This document shows positions 17,782-25,228 of a DNA stretch of 48,254 nucleotides, piece by piece (the stretch's first letter is position 1; every line of letters starts with the position of its first letter). This stretch comes from Bacteroidales bacterium (GTDB lineage: Bacteria > Bacteroidota > Bacteroidia > Bacteroidales > VadinHA17). The notes under the pieces were generated by a model. It searched no databases. It was not told the DNA's origin and worked only from the letters and a program-made list of their open reading frames with translations. The position numbers were made by a program, and so were the translations under genes. The stretch covers positions 1 through 48,254 of the forward strand of contig JALONT010000023.1 of assembly GCA_025454795.1 (NCBI GenBank), read 5' to 3'.

Positions 17782-19146
17782 ATGGCAACAACGAAATTAT
17801 TACTTCAACAACCGTACAAACAGAGTGGCAGTAAAACGCTTAACCCTCAGGAAACACGACTTTATGTATTCCTAATCATTGACCGTACGCACATGATTAA
17901 GATTAAGACTGAGCATGTGATATTTCCCCAACAGTGGGATTTTAGAAACCAGCGGAAGCAGGATAAACTTGCTGGCGCACTTGAATTTAACAAAAAGCTT
18001 GTATTGCTTAAAGAGGATATTTTAACCAAGTATCAGGAGCTTATAACTGATTACCCTGACATGTCATTTGAGCAGGTCGCACGCACCATGAAGGATTATG
18101 GTAAGACCAAAGAAATACCATTCCTAAATAAGGATAAGGATTTTTTTCAGGTATTGGATGAATTTATTTTGTCCTTGGAAGGAGAAGTCACTCCTCGGAC
18201 AATTCAAAAGTTTGGAACTCTTAAAAACAGTTTACTGGAACTTGGAAAGAGCAACAAAGAATATGAAACTTTAACTTTCAGCATGATTAACCACCAGTTC
18301 AAAGATGCTTATACTAAGTATCTAAGGAACCAAAAGCCAAGAGGAAGGCAGAAAACAAGACCTGAGGGCGAGCAATTTGGTTTATTGAACGATACCATAG
18401 GAAAATATATAGAATGTCTTAAAACGTTTCTTAGGTGGGCTGAACAAAGGAATTATAACCAGTATTCTACTTATAAGGAGTTTTCCAACTTTACCAAGGC
18501 GAATCGCAAGCGTAAGAAGCAGGGACATGACATTGTTACTTTGACATTGCAGGAGCTAAAACACTTTTACGCTTTTGACTTTTCAGGCAAACCAAGTTTA
18601 GAACGTGTCAGGGATCTGTTTTGTTTTGGAGCTTACACCGGGCAAAGATGGAGCGATATAGAGCGCCTTGACAAACTGGAAATACATGACGACATTTGGT
18701 GCTTCACAGCGTATAAAACTAAAAAGGAAACTGAGATTGACCTGATAGGTTATGCAGCCCCGGCGCTTGAAATACTTAAGAAATACGATTACCAGCTACC
18801 AAAGATAAGCCTGACAAAGTTTAACCTGTATATTAAGAAAGCCGCCGAAGATGCTGGCATAAATACCATGGTAAAGATCAGGCGCTATGTCGGTGACAAA
18901 GAGATAGAAATTTCCAACCCGAAATTTGAATTTATCGGCAGCCACACCGCCCGTAAAACATGCGTTTCAATCCTTCTGAATAACTACAACATGAACGTTA
19001 CCCATGTCTTGCAAATAACCGGACATTCAGATTTAAAAACGCTGCAAAAATATATCAATACCGACAGAACAGCCCGCCGGGAGGCTATAAGCAGAACCAA
19101 AAACAGCAACGAACCATTAACCATTGTAAAACAGAAAGCAGGATGA
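17782..19146 (+). CDS. int: Tyrosine recombinase / phage-type integrase
   Basis: Site-specific recombinase of 454 residues that would insert the element at, and excise it from, the tRNA-fMet 3' end. Domains in order: N-terminal arm-binding beta domain (about 1-110, Bacteroidota type), SAM-like core-binding domain (about 118-235), catalytic domain (about 250-440). Catalytic set visible: Arg289 (TGQRWSDI), Lys312, His388-x2-Arg391 (SHTARKT), His415 (TGHSD) and Tyr424 (LQKYINT), so it should be active. The C-terminus overlaps the next gene by four bases (ATGA). The tandem GTTTCCAAT units near both element ends are candidates for its arm-type sites. Confidence 0.95.
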   Translation: MATTKLLLQQPYKQSGSKTLNPQETRLYVFLIIDRTHMIKIKTEHVIFPQQWDFRNQRKQDKLAGALEFNKKLVLLKEDILTKYQELITDYPDMSFEQVARTMKDYGKTKEIPFLNKDKDFFQVLDEFILSLEGEVTPRTIQKFGTLKNSLLELGKSNKEYETLTFSMINHQFKDAYTKYLRNQKPRGRQKTRPEGEQFGLLNDTIGKYIECLKTFLRWAEQRNYNQYSTYKEFSNFTKANRKRKKQGHDIVTLTLQELKHFYAFDFSGKPSLERVRDLFCFGAYTGQRWSDIERLDKLEIHDDIWCFTAYKTKKETEIDLIGYAAPALEILKKYDYQLPKISLTKFNLYIKKAAEDAGINTMVKIRRYVGDKEIEISNPKFEFIGSHTARKTCVSILLNNYNMNVTHVLQITGHSDLKTLQKYINTDRTARREAISRTKNSNEPLTIVKQKAG

Positions 19147-19664
19147 AAAAGAAACCTATTCCGAGAGTAGAAAAATATGTTCGTAAGGACGGAACCCCCG
19201 TTCATCGAGAGTATCATCGGTTCAGTGATATTCCATTACCGTCCAAAGAAGAACATGACGAATCTTATACTAAGGCACTTCTTAAACTGACCCCAAAGAG
19301 GGATTTGGCTCAATTAGAGAAGCATTTCAAAGGCGGTGACAAGTCCCCTAAACCGGACGGCGTTCATAGCAAGATCTCGCTGCCTTACGATAGTCTTAGA
19401 CGGGTATATGCTTTTGTTATTATGAAGGCTGACACCGAGGGGCTTATAGATTTGGTATGTTTGGGAAAGACCAAGCTTATTGAATACATAAAAACGCAAC
19501 CCAAAATTAAGGCTTCGGGGAATACGATATATCAGACTATAAAAACTGGTTATAAAGAGGAATACGCTTTTAATTTCGAGGGTAATTATGCAAAAGCGAT
19601 AAAGGACTTTAAACCAGATTATGACTATGCCATGACAATATTCAAAGATATTTACCCAGATTAA
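19143..19664 (+). CDS. Orphan protein downstream of the integrase
   Basis: Protein of 173 residues, lysine-rich (start MKKKPIPRVEKYVRKDGTPV), mixed alpha/beta, no membrane segment. The start overlaps the integrase stop (ATGA), and a terminator follows directly, so it closes the integrase operon. The short N-terminal part reads like a basic tail that could touch DNA; the middle (about 75-125) looks like a helical domain. No family recognised; a recombination accessory or a cargo function are both possible. Confidence 0.75.
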   Translation: MKKKPIPRVEKYVRKDGTPVHREYHRFSDIPLPSKEEHDESYTKALLKLTPKRDLAQLEKHFKGGDKSPKPDGVHSKISLPYDSLRRVYAFVIMKADTEGLIDLVCLGKTKLIEYIKTQPKIKASGNTIYQTIKTGYKEEYAFNFEGNYAKAIKDFKPDYDYAMTIFKDIYPD

Positions 19665-19684
19665 TTTTGTCAGCTTTTTTGTCA

Positions 19685-19713
19685 GGGGTTACCGAGGGGT
19701 GACCCCTTTTTTA
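19685..19713 (+). terminator. Terminator of the integrase operon
   Basis: Stem GGGGTTACC / GGTGACCCC (one wobble) with a four-base loop and a run of seven T, 20 bases after the stop codon of the orphan gene. Confidence 0.85.
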
Positions 19714-19751
19714 TTGCCGTTTTTTGTACTTTCTAACAGACAAAAGCAGTC

Positions 19752-20036
19752 ATGGATATTTCACAACTTGAAAACGGAACCCTTCTAATTTGTAAAAAGG
19801 AAGATTTACTGGGATTTGCTGAAAGTTTAGCAAACAGGATGCTTAACTCAAAACCAGAGCCTCTGAGAGTACAGGAAACAGAGCAGCCTATCAGCCAGCC
19901 AGACGCTATAAAATTCCTTGGTAAGACCCGCCAGACGCTTACAGCATGGCGTAAGAAAGGAATCATAACAGGTCATGTACTTGGTGGGCGTGTGTATTTT
20001 CTGAAAAGTGAGCTATTGGAAGCACTAACAAAGTAG
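19752..20036 (+). CDS. Excisionase-like helix-turn-helix DNA-binding protein
   Basis: Protein of 94 residues. The C-terminal half (about 47-94) is a winged-HTH of the excisionase/HTH_17 type: PISQPDAIKFLGKTRQTLTA then WRKKGIITGHVLGGRVYFLK. In Bacteroidota elements such proteins bend DNA for excision or regulate element genes. The N-terminal half is a short helical extension. It lies between a terminator and the replication-type genes, so it may have its own promoter. The fold assignment is firm; its role as excisionase is inferred from integrase linkage. Confidence 0.85.
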   Translation: MDISQLENGTLLICKKEDLLGFAESLANRMLNSKPEPLRVQETEQPISQPDAIKFLGKTRQTLTAWRKKGIITGHVLGGRVYFLKSELLEALTK

Positions 20037-20041
20037 TATTT

Positions 20042-20122
20042 ATGGCAACCATGGCATTTATGTATATAGCGTATGCGCCGCTAAGAAACAGCATTGTAAA
20101 TCAGATATATAAAGATAAATAG
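20042..20122 (+). CDS. Possible 26-residue peptide
   Basis: ATG GCA ACC ... TAG encodes a 26-residue peptide (MATMAFMYIAYAPLRNSIVN then six residues) starting five bases after the HTH gene. Short, mildly hydrophobic, no homolog recognised. It could be a leader peptide or chance. Confidence 0.25.
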   Translation: MATMAFMYIAYAPLRNSIVNQIYKDK

Positions 20123-20133
20123 ACGTTATAAAT

Positions 20134-20155
20134 GGAAGCATATTGGAAACATTGC
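20134..20155 (-). repeat. Element-end repeat, internal inverted copy
   Basis: On the minus strand these 22 bases are identical to 24186-24207 and closely match the left copy. They lie 20 bases before the polymerase-like gene, inside its probable leader or promoter, so the same protein could act at the ends and at this control region or origin. Confidence 0.65.
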
Positions 20156-20174
20156 CACAAAAACGAACACTACG

Positions 20175-21515
20175 TTGATAAGTAAAAGATCATATTATCA
20201 GCTCATCCCGGAGAAGGTCTATCAGAACCTTTCAGTCATTGAGAATTCACTGAGGCCTGAGATAAAAGGATATTCAACTGATTACCTCAAAGAAATTATT
20301 TCTATTGTCGCCTGTCATGTGCGAAAAGATGACAAAGAAGATTCGCCATTAAGAGCTGAATATTTAAGACGGTTAGTGCCGTATGCTGAAAAATATCTTA
20401 ATGGATTAATAGAATTAGAAATTATTCAACGGTCACCATATTACATTCCCGGCCAAATAAGTTACAGATACACCTTCACACCGGATTATCAGAGCAAATA
20501 TATTTCATTACCTGTTAATAATGCAAAACTGATCCACCGGATTAAAAAGGCTCATTCTGAATTAGGCAAAGATGCAGTTAAGTTGATTTACGGTCATGCT
20601 TGTCAGGTTAGGTATTTAAAACAGTTGACGCTTGCAGACGGCTGGCAGGAACTTGTTGAGAGCTTCAAAGAAGATACTAACCAGTATAATGCCATACTCG
20701 CATCAGCCATGCGCATAGTTAACGGGGATATTTTTTACAGCCGGGATGCAACCGAGGGACGGTTTCACAGTAATATAACAAATATGAAACGGGAGCTGAG
20801 GCAATATCTAAGGGTAAACAATAAGCCCCTGACAAACATTGATATTAAGAACTCACAGCCATACCTCAGCACAATCATTTTGACTTATCCCTCAAAGGTT
20901 GCAGGGCTTGCAAAAAACATGGCTTTATCAATGTTGTTACAATCTTTGAAAGTATCACAAAATGAAGATGTTAAGCATTACATAAAATTGGTAGCTGACG
21001 GGCTGTTTTATGAAAACCTGATGCAAGAATTTAGCCTTACTAGGGATGAGACAAAAATACAGGTTCTAAGAATCCTATTTGCACCTAACCGACTGCCGAA
21101 AAATGGCATTAACAAAAAGTGCAGGCTGATTTTTAAAGATAGGTTCCCGACTGTTCACCGGATATTTTCAAAAGTAAGGGGAAGGGATCAGGGGACTAAG
21201 TTTGAAAACAGTAACAGGTTTGCTATCCTATTGGCCACAATTGAGAGTTATTTGATGCTGGATGTTATCATGAAGCGAATCTATAAAGAGCTTCCCGGTA
21301 CTATTGCAATTACCATTCATGACAGCATAATGACCGGAATCCTTACAAATGATGTCGAGGCTGTCCGCAAAATAATGGCTGATGAACTTACTTCTTTTGT
21401 CGGTTTTGCACCCAAAATTAAAATTGAAGATTATAACAGCTACTTAGAGAAGAAAGAAGAAGATAATAACTGTATAATACAATATGATGTTACAACCTCT
21501 GTAAGTCTCAATTAA
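20175..21515 (+). CDS. Minimal family-A-like (PolA/T7 RNAP-type) polymerase
   Basis: Protein of 446 residues, probably a template-dependent polymerase for element replication. Motifs in the order of DNA polymerase A: EGRFHSN (195-201, compare TGRLSSS), motif A LTNIDIKNSQP with Asp223, motif B-like R290-x3-K294 with Phe302 at the usual Tyr place, and motif C TIHDS with His382-Asp383. HDS rather than HDE is also the T7 RNA polymerase form. There is no 3'-5' exonuclease or 5' nuclease; the first ~180 residues are helical and unassigned. The start is uncertain: TTG at 20175 is the only standard start after the upstream in-frame stop (20097), and it overlaps a short 17-codon frame (20132-20185). 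DNA or RNA synthesis, or priming, cannot be told apart from sequence. Confidence 0.7.
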   Translation: MISKRSYYQLIPEKVYQNLSVIENSLRPEIKGYSTDYLKEIISIVACHVRKDDKEDSPLRAEYLRRLVPYAEKYLNGLIELEIIQRSPYYIPGQISYRYTFTPDYQSKYISLPVNNAKLIHRIKKAHSELGKDAVKLIYGHACQVRYLKQLTLADGWQELVESFKEDTNQYNAILASAMRIVNGDIFYSRDATEGRFHSNITNMKRELRQYLRVNNKPLTNIDIKNSQPYLSTIILTYPSKVAGLAKNMALSMLLQSLKVSQNEDVKHYIKLVADGLFYENLMQEFSLTRDETKIQVLRILFAPNRLPKNGINKKCRLIFKDRFPTVHRIFSKVRGRDQGTKFENSNRFAILLATIESYLMLDVIMKRIYKELPGTIAITIHDSIMTGILTNDVEAVRKIMADELTSFVGFAPKIKIEDYNSYLEKKEEDNNCIIQYDVTTSVSLN

Positions 21516-21561
21516 TCAATATTTTAGTGAAATATAATTTTTGGTCAAAAAAAATGACGAA

Positions 21562-21756
21562 ATGAAGAAAAAAAGACGGGATTACAGTAAGATAAAATAT
21601 GATGATATTCCGCAAAAAGTGGAGCCTGAGAGGGTGCGAATTAAAAGCCGGATTATAATTAACCGGGACGAGTTTAAAAAGACCTCACATGAAAAGGAAT
21701 TGTTGAAGCTTGCAAAAAGGAAATTCAAAAATGACACTATCAGAAAAGCTAATTGA
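21562..21756 (+). CDS. Small very basic protein
   Basis: Protein of 64 residues from ATG 21562 (a TTG at 21541 would add seven). About a third of residues are Lys or Arg, suggesting nucleic-acid binding. No family recognised. It overlaps the next small frame by 26 bases, so translation may be coupled. It lies between the polymerase and the packaging genes. Confidence 0.5.
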   Translation: MKKKRRDYSKIKYDDIPQKVEPERVRIKSRIIINRDEFKKTSHEKELLKLAKRKFKNDTIRKAN

Positions 21757-21856
21757 GGCACTCTTGTCTGGGACAATATCAGTTCCGACATATATTTTTT
21801 TCATTCAGGAATATAGGAAGCAACTATTAATATTAATGGATTTATCTAAAAATTAA
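21731..21856 (+). CDS. Small overlapping frame of 41 residues
   Basis: ATG at 21731 to TAA at 21856 encodes a 41-residue peptide beginning MTLSEKLIEALLSGTISVPT, predicted as one or two helices. It overlaps the basic protein's end in another frame and stops three bases before the next gene's start, a spacing typical of tightly packed phage genes. No homolog recognised. Confidence 0.45.
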   Translation: MTLSEKLIEALLSGTISVPTYIFFIQEYRKQLLILMDLSKN

Positions 21857-21859
21857 ATT

Positions 21860-22492
21860 ATGAAAACAATTGAGAACGTTTGCGTTTACAGGAACTTGGA
21901 GTATGAGCAGTCAATCAGATCACAAATTGAAGCATCTGGGAAGGTGCTTAGCACTCTCCTGAATGAGTGGTTAAAACTTAACATTGGTGATTGTACCGAC
22001 ATTAACGAACTGGTGATGCGCCCGGAGCGTGTCTATAAAAATGCAATTGATAAGCTGGTTGAGGTTCCAGCAATAAATGGAAGGTTCAGTGTTAAAAAAG
22101 AATCTCATTTGAGCACGCTTGACTTGCCAGATCCTTCACCATTGTACGCAAGTGCAAGGACAATCCGTATGTATCCATACTGTAACGCCAGAGATTTATG
22201 GAACGTGTTTGAAAATGAACTTATAATGAATGAAACCGAGGCTCAGATCTTAGCAGGAGCACAATCAATATTTACCAGTGACCCTGATAAGGCGAAACTC
22301 GCAAAAGACTTTAATAAACTTTGTGATCTACTGAACAGCTTAAACAAGCGACTTAATGGCGAAATCTTACCAGCCACCCCGTGGACTTATAATTGGTGCA
22401 GGGGAAAGTTTGTTTTGAAACAGCAATCATATAACGGTTTACAAGAAGTATCACCTGATGTTGATTTCCTGAGGCGTGTAGTTCAGGGATAA
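21860..22492 (+). CDS. Orphan protein upstream of the terminase genes
   Basis: Protein of 210 residues, soluble, helical with an acidic N-terminal region and a Trp/Tyr-rich C-terminal part (TPWTYNWCRGKFVLKQQSY, about 177-195). No metal or nucleotide motif and no signal peptide. It immediately precedes the TerS-like gene (24-base gap). I cannot assign a family; by location a packaging accessory or replication partner is possible. Confidence 0.75.
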   Translation: MKTIENVCVYRNLEYEQSIRSQIEASGKVLSTLLNEWLKLNIGDCTDINELVMRPERVYKNAIDKLVEVPAINGRFSVKKESHLSTLDLPDPSPLYASARTIRMYPYCNARDLWNVFENELIMNETEAQILAGAQSIFTSDPDKAKLAKDFNKLCDLLNSLNKRLNGEILPATPWTYNWCRGKFVLKQQSYNGLQEVSPDVDFLRRVVQG

Positions 22493-22516
22493 TAACAACG
22501 ACAAAACAATGGCATA

Positions 22517-22822
22517 ATGAAAAAAGCGAATAACCCGCAAAACTTAAAACCTTTCAAAAAAGGTGTATCCGGAAACCCGGCGGGACGCCCGCTAACTATT
22601 CCTTCCATCGACATACTTCTGAGTGAAGTATTCACTGAAAAGGAAAGAATTTCTATTCTTACTTCATTAAAGAAACAGGCTCAGAAAGGGAACATCCGGG
22701 CAATAGAGATAATACTTGACAGACTTTATGGCAAGGTTAAGCAGCAAACAGAACTTTCAGGCTCTATTGCAGCTTCACCAATTACAGGTATTCAAATAAT
22801 CATTGATGATAGCAAAGCTTAA
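22517..22822 (+). CDS. DUF5681-type protein, probable small terminase subunit
   Basis: Protein of 101 residues. The N-terminal FKKGVSGNPAGRP (about 13-25) is the DUF5681 signature, found in many phages and prophages directly upstream of the large terminase. The helical middle (RISILTSLKKQAQKGNIRAI) may be the oligomerisation or DNA-recognition part. In small terminases this protein selects the packaging site. Its end overlaps the large terminase start by 20 bases. It is shorter than many TerS proteins (130-180), so it could be a TerS-like accessory. Confidence 0.75.
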   Translation: MKKANNPQNLKPFKKGVSGNPAGRPLTIPSIDILLSEVFTEKERISILTSLKKQAQKGNIRAIEIILDRLYGKVKQQTELSGSIAASPITGIQIIIDDSKA

Positions 22823-24122
22823 ATTACAGCCTAAACAGGTTCAGGCAGTCGGATATTGGACTGATGATATTTCAGAGGAAATCCTTTATGGCGGCAGTAA
22901 AGGCTGCGGAAAGAGTTTTCTGGGGTGTGCTTTGATATTCTCTGATGCTTTGATGTATCCGGGAACGTCTTATTTCATTGCAAGGCATAATCTGAATGAC
23001 TTAAAGAAATACACTACGCCGTCAGTTATTGAAATGTTTTCAAATATGGATTTGGCTTTTACGGATTACGTTACATACAACGGGCAGGACAGTGTTTTCA
23101 CTTTGCATAATGGCTCAAAAGTCTTTTATATTGATTGTGCTTTCCGACCGTCCGACCCTGTTTATCATCGGTTCGGCTCTTTACAGTTTACACGTGGTTG
23201 GTTTGAGGAGACAGGGCAAATAGATTCACTTGCAATAGATAACTTATCGGTTGCGGCTGGACGTTGGAAAAATTCAGAGTATGGATTAAAGCGGAAGATA
23301 TTACATACCTGCAACCCGAACAAAGGTTATGCTTACAATAACTTTTACTTACCCGATAAAAACGGCACGTTACCAGTTCACCGGAAATTCATTCAGGCAC
23401 TTCCAATTGACAATAAATACTTGACAAGTGATTATCTGGATTCACTCGGCAGGCTTCCAGAGAATGAAAGGGAACGGCTGAAATTTGGGAACTGGGAATA
23501 TGACAGCGACCCGAATACATTAATCGGGTATGATACAATCAATGATCTTTTTACAAATGACTTTGTTAAGGGCGGTAAAAAACGGATTGTGGCTGATATT
23601 GCGAGGTATGGAAGTGACCGAGCTTTGATAACGGTCTGGGATGAGTTTATATTGATTGACTATCTGGCTTTCAATATATCATCCATGGTTGAAATTCAGA
23701 ACGCAATCAGCGCTTTTAAGATCAAATATGCAGTTCAAACATCTGATATAATTGTTGATGAAGATGGGATTGGCGGCGGGGTTGTGGATCATCTGAGATG
23801 TAAAGGATTCCTGAATAATGGCAAACCGACAAAGGCAACCTATCAGAATCAAAAGTCTGAATGTGGTTATAAGTTAGCTGAAAAAGCGGGTCTGATTTGG
23901 GTTAAGTGCGAACTCCCAGACAGGGAAAAAGAGATGATCCGGCAGGAACTTGGAATGTTAAAGACTTATGAATCAGATAAAGACGGTAAGTTAAGGATAC
24001 TGCCAAAGGAAAAGATTAAAGAACATATTGGACGTTCCCCTGACTGGTTGGATGTGTTTATAATGCGGATGTTTTTTGAGACAGCGATCAGAATTGAATC
24101 CCATCAAAAATGGCATTTATAA
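22803..24122 (+). CDS. Phage terminase large subunit (packaging ATPase-nuclease)
   Basis: Protein of 439 residues, normal length for TerL. ATPase half: Walker A GGSKGCGKS (30-38), Walker B with catalytic Glu in GWFEETG (132-138), coupling motif HTCNPN (168-173). Nuclease half (RNase H-like): Asp265 in VADIARYGSDR, Asp319-Glu320 in IIVDEDGIGGG, and Asp414/Asp417 in SPDWLDVFIM. All active-site parts are present, so a functional motor is expected. TerL normally docks on a portal and cuts concatemers; no portal gene is here, so it would have to use one from a helper phage. A terminator follows at 24157. Confidence 0.93.
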   Translation: MMIAKLKLQPKQVQAVGYWTDDISEEILYGGSKGCGKSFLGCALIFSDALMYPGTSYFIARHNLNDLKKYTTPSVIEMFSNMDLAFTDYVTYNGQDSVFTLHNGSKVFYIDCAFRPSDPVYHRFGSLQFTRGWFEETGQIDSLAIDNLSVAAGRWKNSEYGLKRKILHTCNPNKGYAYNNFYLPDKNGTLPVHRKFIQALPIDNKYLTSDYLDSLGRLPENERERLKFGNWEYDSDPNTLIGYDTINDLFTNDFVKGGKKRIVADIARYGSDRALITVWDEFILIDYLAFNISSMVEIQNAISAFKIKYAVQTSDIIVDEDGIGGGVVDHLRCKGFLNNGKPTKATYQNQKSECGYKLAEKAGLIWVKCELPDREKEMIRQELGMLKTYESDKDGKLRILPKEKIKEHIGRSPDWLDVFIMRMFFETAIRIESHQKWHL

Positions 24123-24156
24123 TAGTTTTTTCTTCCATGTGTGTTTTTAGGTTTGA

Positions 24157-24182
24157 GGCTCTCAGAAATGGGAGCCTTTTTT
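24157..24182 (+). terminator. Terminator after the terminase gene
   Basis: Stem GGCTCTC / GGGAGCC (one wobble), six-base loop AGAAAT, then six T. It ends the element's late transcript. Confidence 0.85.
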
Positions 24183-24185
24183 ATA

Positions 24186-24211
24186 GCAATGTTTCCAATA
24201 TGCTTCCAATT
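24186..24211 (+). repeat. Element-end repeat, right copy
   Basis: The first 22 bases (24186-24207) are identical to the inverted copy at 20134-20155. Positions 24188-24211 match the left copy (17243-17266) in the same orientation with one mismatch. It lies 41 bases inside attR, at the right distance for an arm-type integrase site. Confidence 0.65.
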
Positions 24212-24215
24212 TCAA

Positions 24216-24250
24216 TAAAAAAAGCCCGTAAGTTGTTGACTTACAGGCTT
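24216..24250 (-). terminator. Terminator of tRNA-fMet (element-supplied)
   Basis: On the minus strand AAGCCTGTAAGT - CAACA - ACTTACGGGCTT followed by a T-run, directly after the tRNA 3' end. Because it lies inside the element border, the element appears to bring a replacement terminator for the tRNA. Confidence 0.7.
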
Positions 24251-24256
24251 CCTTTG

Positions 24257-24328
<72 letters not shown>

Positions 24329-24360
24329 ATATGTTATCCAATTCTCTATTTCAAAAAACC

Positions 24361-24484
24361 TGAGCCCAGCGAGTGCCGAAAATCAGCAAGCTCTGCTTGC
24401 TTAGATTTTCGAGCATCCTCGAAAAACCAGTCAAATCAAAGATTTGACGTTTTTCGGGACTCCCACTGCTCCACCCCACAATAT
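24361..24484 (-). pseudogene. Broken second tRNA-fMet copy split by a hairpin pair
   Basis: TGAGCCCAGCGAG at 24361-24373 and CCACTGCTCCACCCC within 24459-24484 correspond to the anticodon arm and the 5' half of the intact tRNA next door, with the same ACAATAT flank. Between them are two hairpins (24377-24456). The T arm and 3' end are missing, so it cannot function. Confidence 0.65.
24377..24456. repeat. Pair of REP-like hairpins inside the tRNA relic
   Basis: Hairpin 1 (24377-24411): CGAAAATC-a-GCAAGC ... GCTTGC-tta-GATTTTCG. Hairpin 2 (24420-24456): CGAAAAAC-cag-TCAAATC ... GATTTGA-c-GTTTTTCG. Two palindromes with similar outer ends separated by eight bases look like a BIME/REP-type unit; a RAYT transposase is encoded in the same window. 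Confidence 0.6.
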
Positions 24485-24689
24485 CAATTGTGGGTGCAAA
24501 TTTAGCATTTAAAAAGGGAATACCAAAAGAAATAGATTCTTTTTGAAGAAGTCCGAAGTCAAAAGTCGGAAGTCCGAAGGAAAAAGCTTGAAGCCAGAAG
24601 TTGGAAAAACAAGCAGGTGCACAATATTCATAATAAAACTATTAAGACTTCTGACTCCTGACTTCCAGCCATTTTTAAATTTTAATTTG

Positions 24690-24698
24690 TAATTTTGC
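24690..24698 (+). promoter_or_regulatory. Predicted -7 element for superoxide reductase gene
   Basis: TAATTTTGC fits TAnnTTTG and lies 17 bases before the ATG at 24715, giving a very short leader. A clear -33 box is not seen in the AT-rich upstream DNA. Confidence 0.45.
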
Positions 24699-24714
24699 CA
24701 TAAACTAATACGCC

Positions 24715-25098
24715 ATGCCAAGAGTATTTAAAGCCACTGAAATAGAAAAAGAGGATAAAGAGATAAAACGCGACTATCTCGACCGTCACATGCCTCATGT
24801 GATTTGTCCCGACCATGTGAAAAGAGGAGAGAAATTTGCTGTAAAGGTAAAGCTGGGTGAAGAGTATCCTCATCCAGATGAGTATGACCATTTTATCAGC
24901 ATGATACAACTATGGAACAGGGAAACGCTTCTTGCTGAAGCACGCTATACCGCAGGTGTTTATGGAAGCCTGCCATCAAATGTAGAAATTGATTTTTATA
25001 TCATTGCACCCGATGTTTCAATGAACCTCTCTGCTATGTCGGTCTGTACCAAACATGGATTATGGCAGAGCGAGGACAAAGCTGTTAAAGTTGTTTAA
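24715..25098 (+). CDS. Superoxide reductase (neelaredoxin / class II desulfoferrodoxin type)
   Basis: Protein of 127 residues with the catalytic mononuclear Fe(His)4(Cys) site: His25 (RHMPHV), His53 and His59 (YPHPDEYDHF), Cys111 and His114 (CTKHGLW). The N-terminal desulforedoxin domain is missing, so it is the single-domain form. It reduces superoxide to hydrogen peroxide in the cytoplasm without releasing oxygen, as expected in an anaerobe or microaerophile. The position taken by Lys in archaeal enzymes is Arg24 here. It stands alone, the first intact gene right of the mobile element. Confidence 0.88.
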   Translation: MPRVFKATEIEKEDKEIKRDYLDRHMPHVICPDHVKRGEKFAVKVKLGEEYPHPDEYDHFISMIQLWNRETLLAEARYTAGVYGSLPSNVEIDFYIIAPDVSMNLSAMSVCTKHGLWQSEDKAVKVV

Positions 25099-25198
25099 AG
25101 TGACTACCGGGGACCAGCATGCGGCAACCGGCTATCACAGGATTTTTATTTTTTCAAAGCCGGAAACCGGAAGCAGACAACCTTTTGCCGGATATTAT

Positions 25199-25207
25199 TA
25201 TCTTTGC
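25199..25207 (+). promoter_or_regulatory. Predicted -7 element for M23 peptidase gene
   Basis: TATCTTTGC fits the phylum consensus exactly and lies 21 bases before the start codon. No convincing TTTG at the correct distance. Confidence 0.45.
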
Positions 25208-25228
25208 GAGCCTATTATATTGTAGCTA

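Noticed and set aside
20132-20185. 17-codon frame before the polymerase gene
   Set aside because: Its DNA is mostly the inverted 22-base repeat, which explains the sequence better; overlap with the TTG start could still matter for coupling, but there is no support for a product.
22803-24122. Full prophage
   Set aside because: Terminase is present, but no structural or lysis gene lies on either side before the att borders.
17243-24211. CRISPR-like array from repeated units
   Set aside because: Only three copies, thousands of bases apart and one inverted; no spacer pattern and no cas genes in the window.
24459-24484. Second tRNA-fMet gene
   Set aside because: Only the 5' half and an anticodon-arm piece exist, separated by hairpins, so it is a relic.
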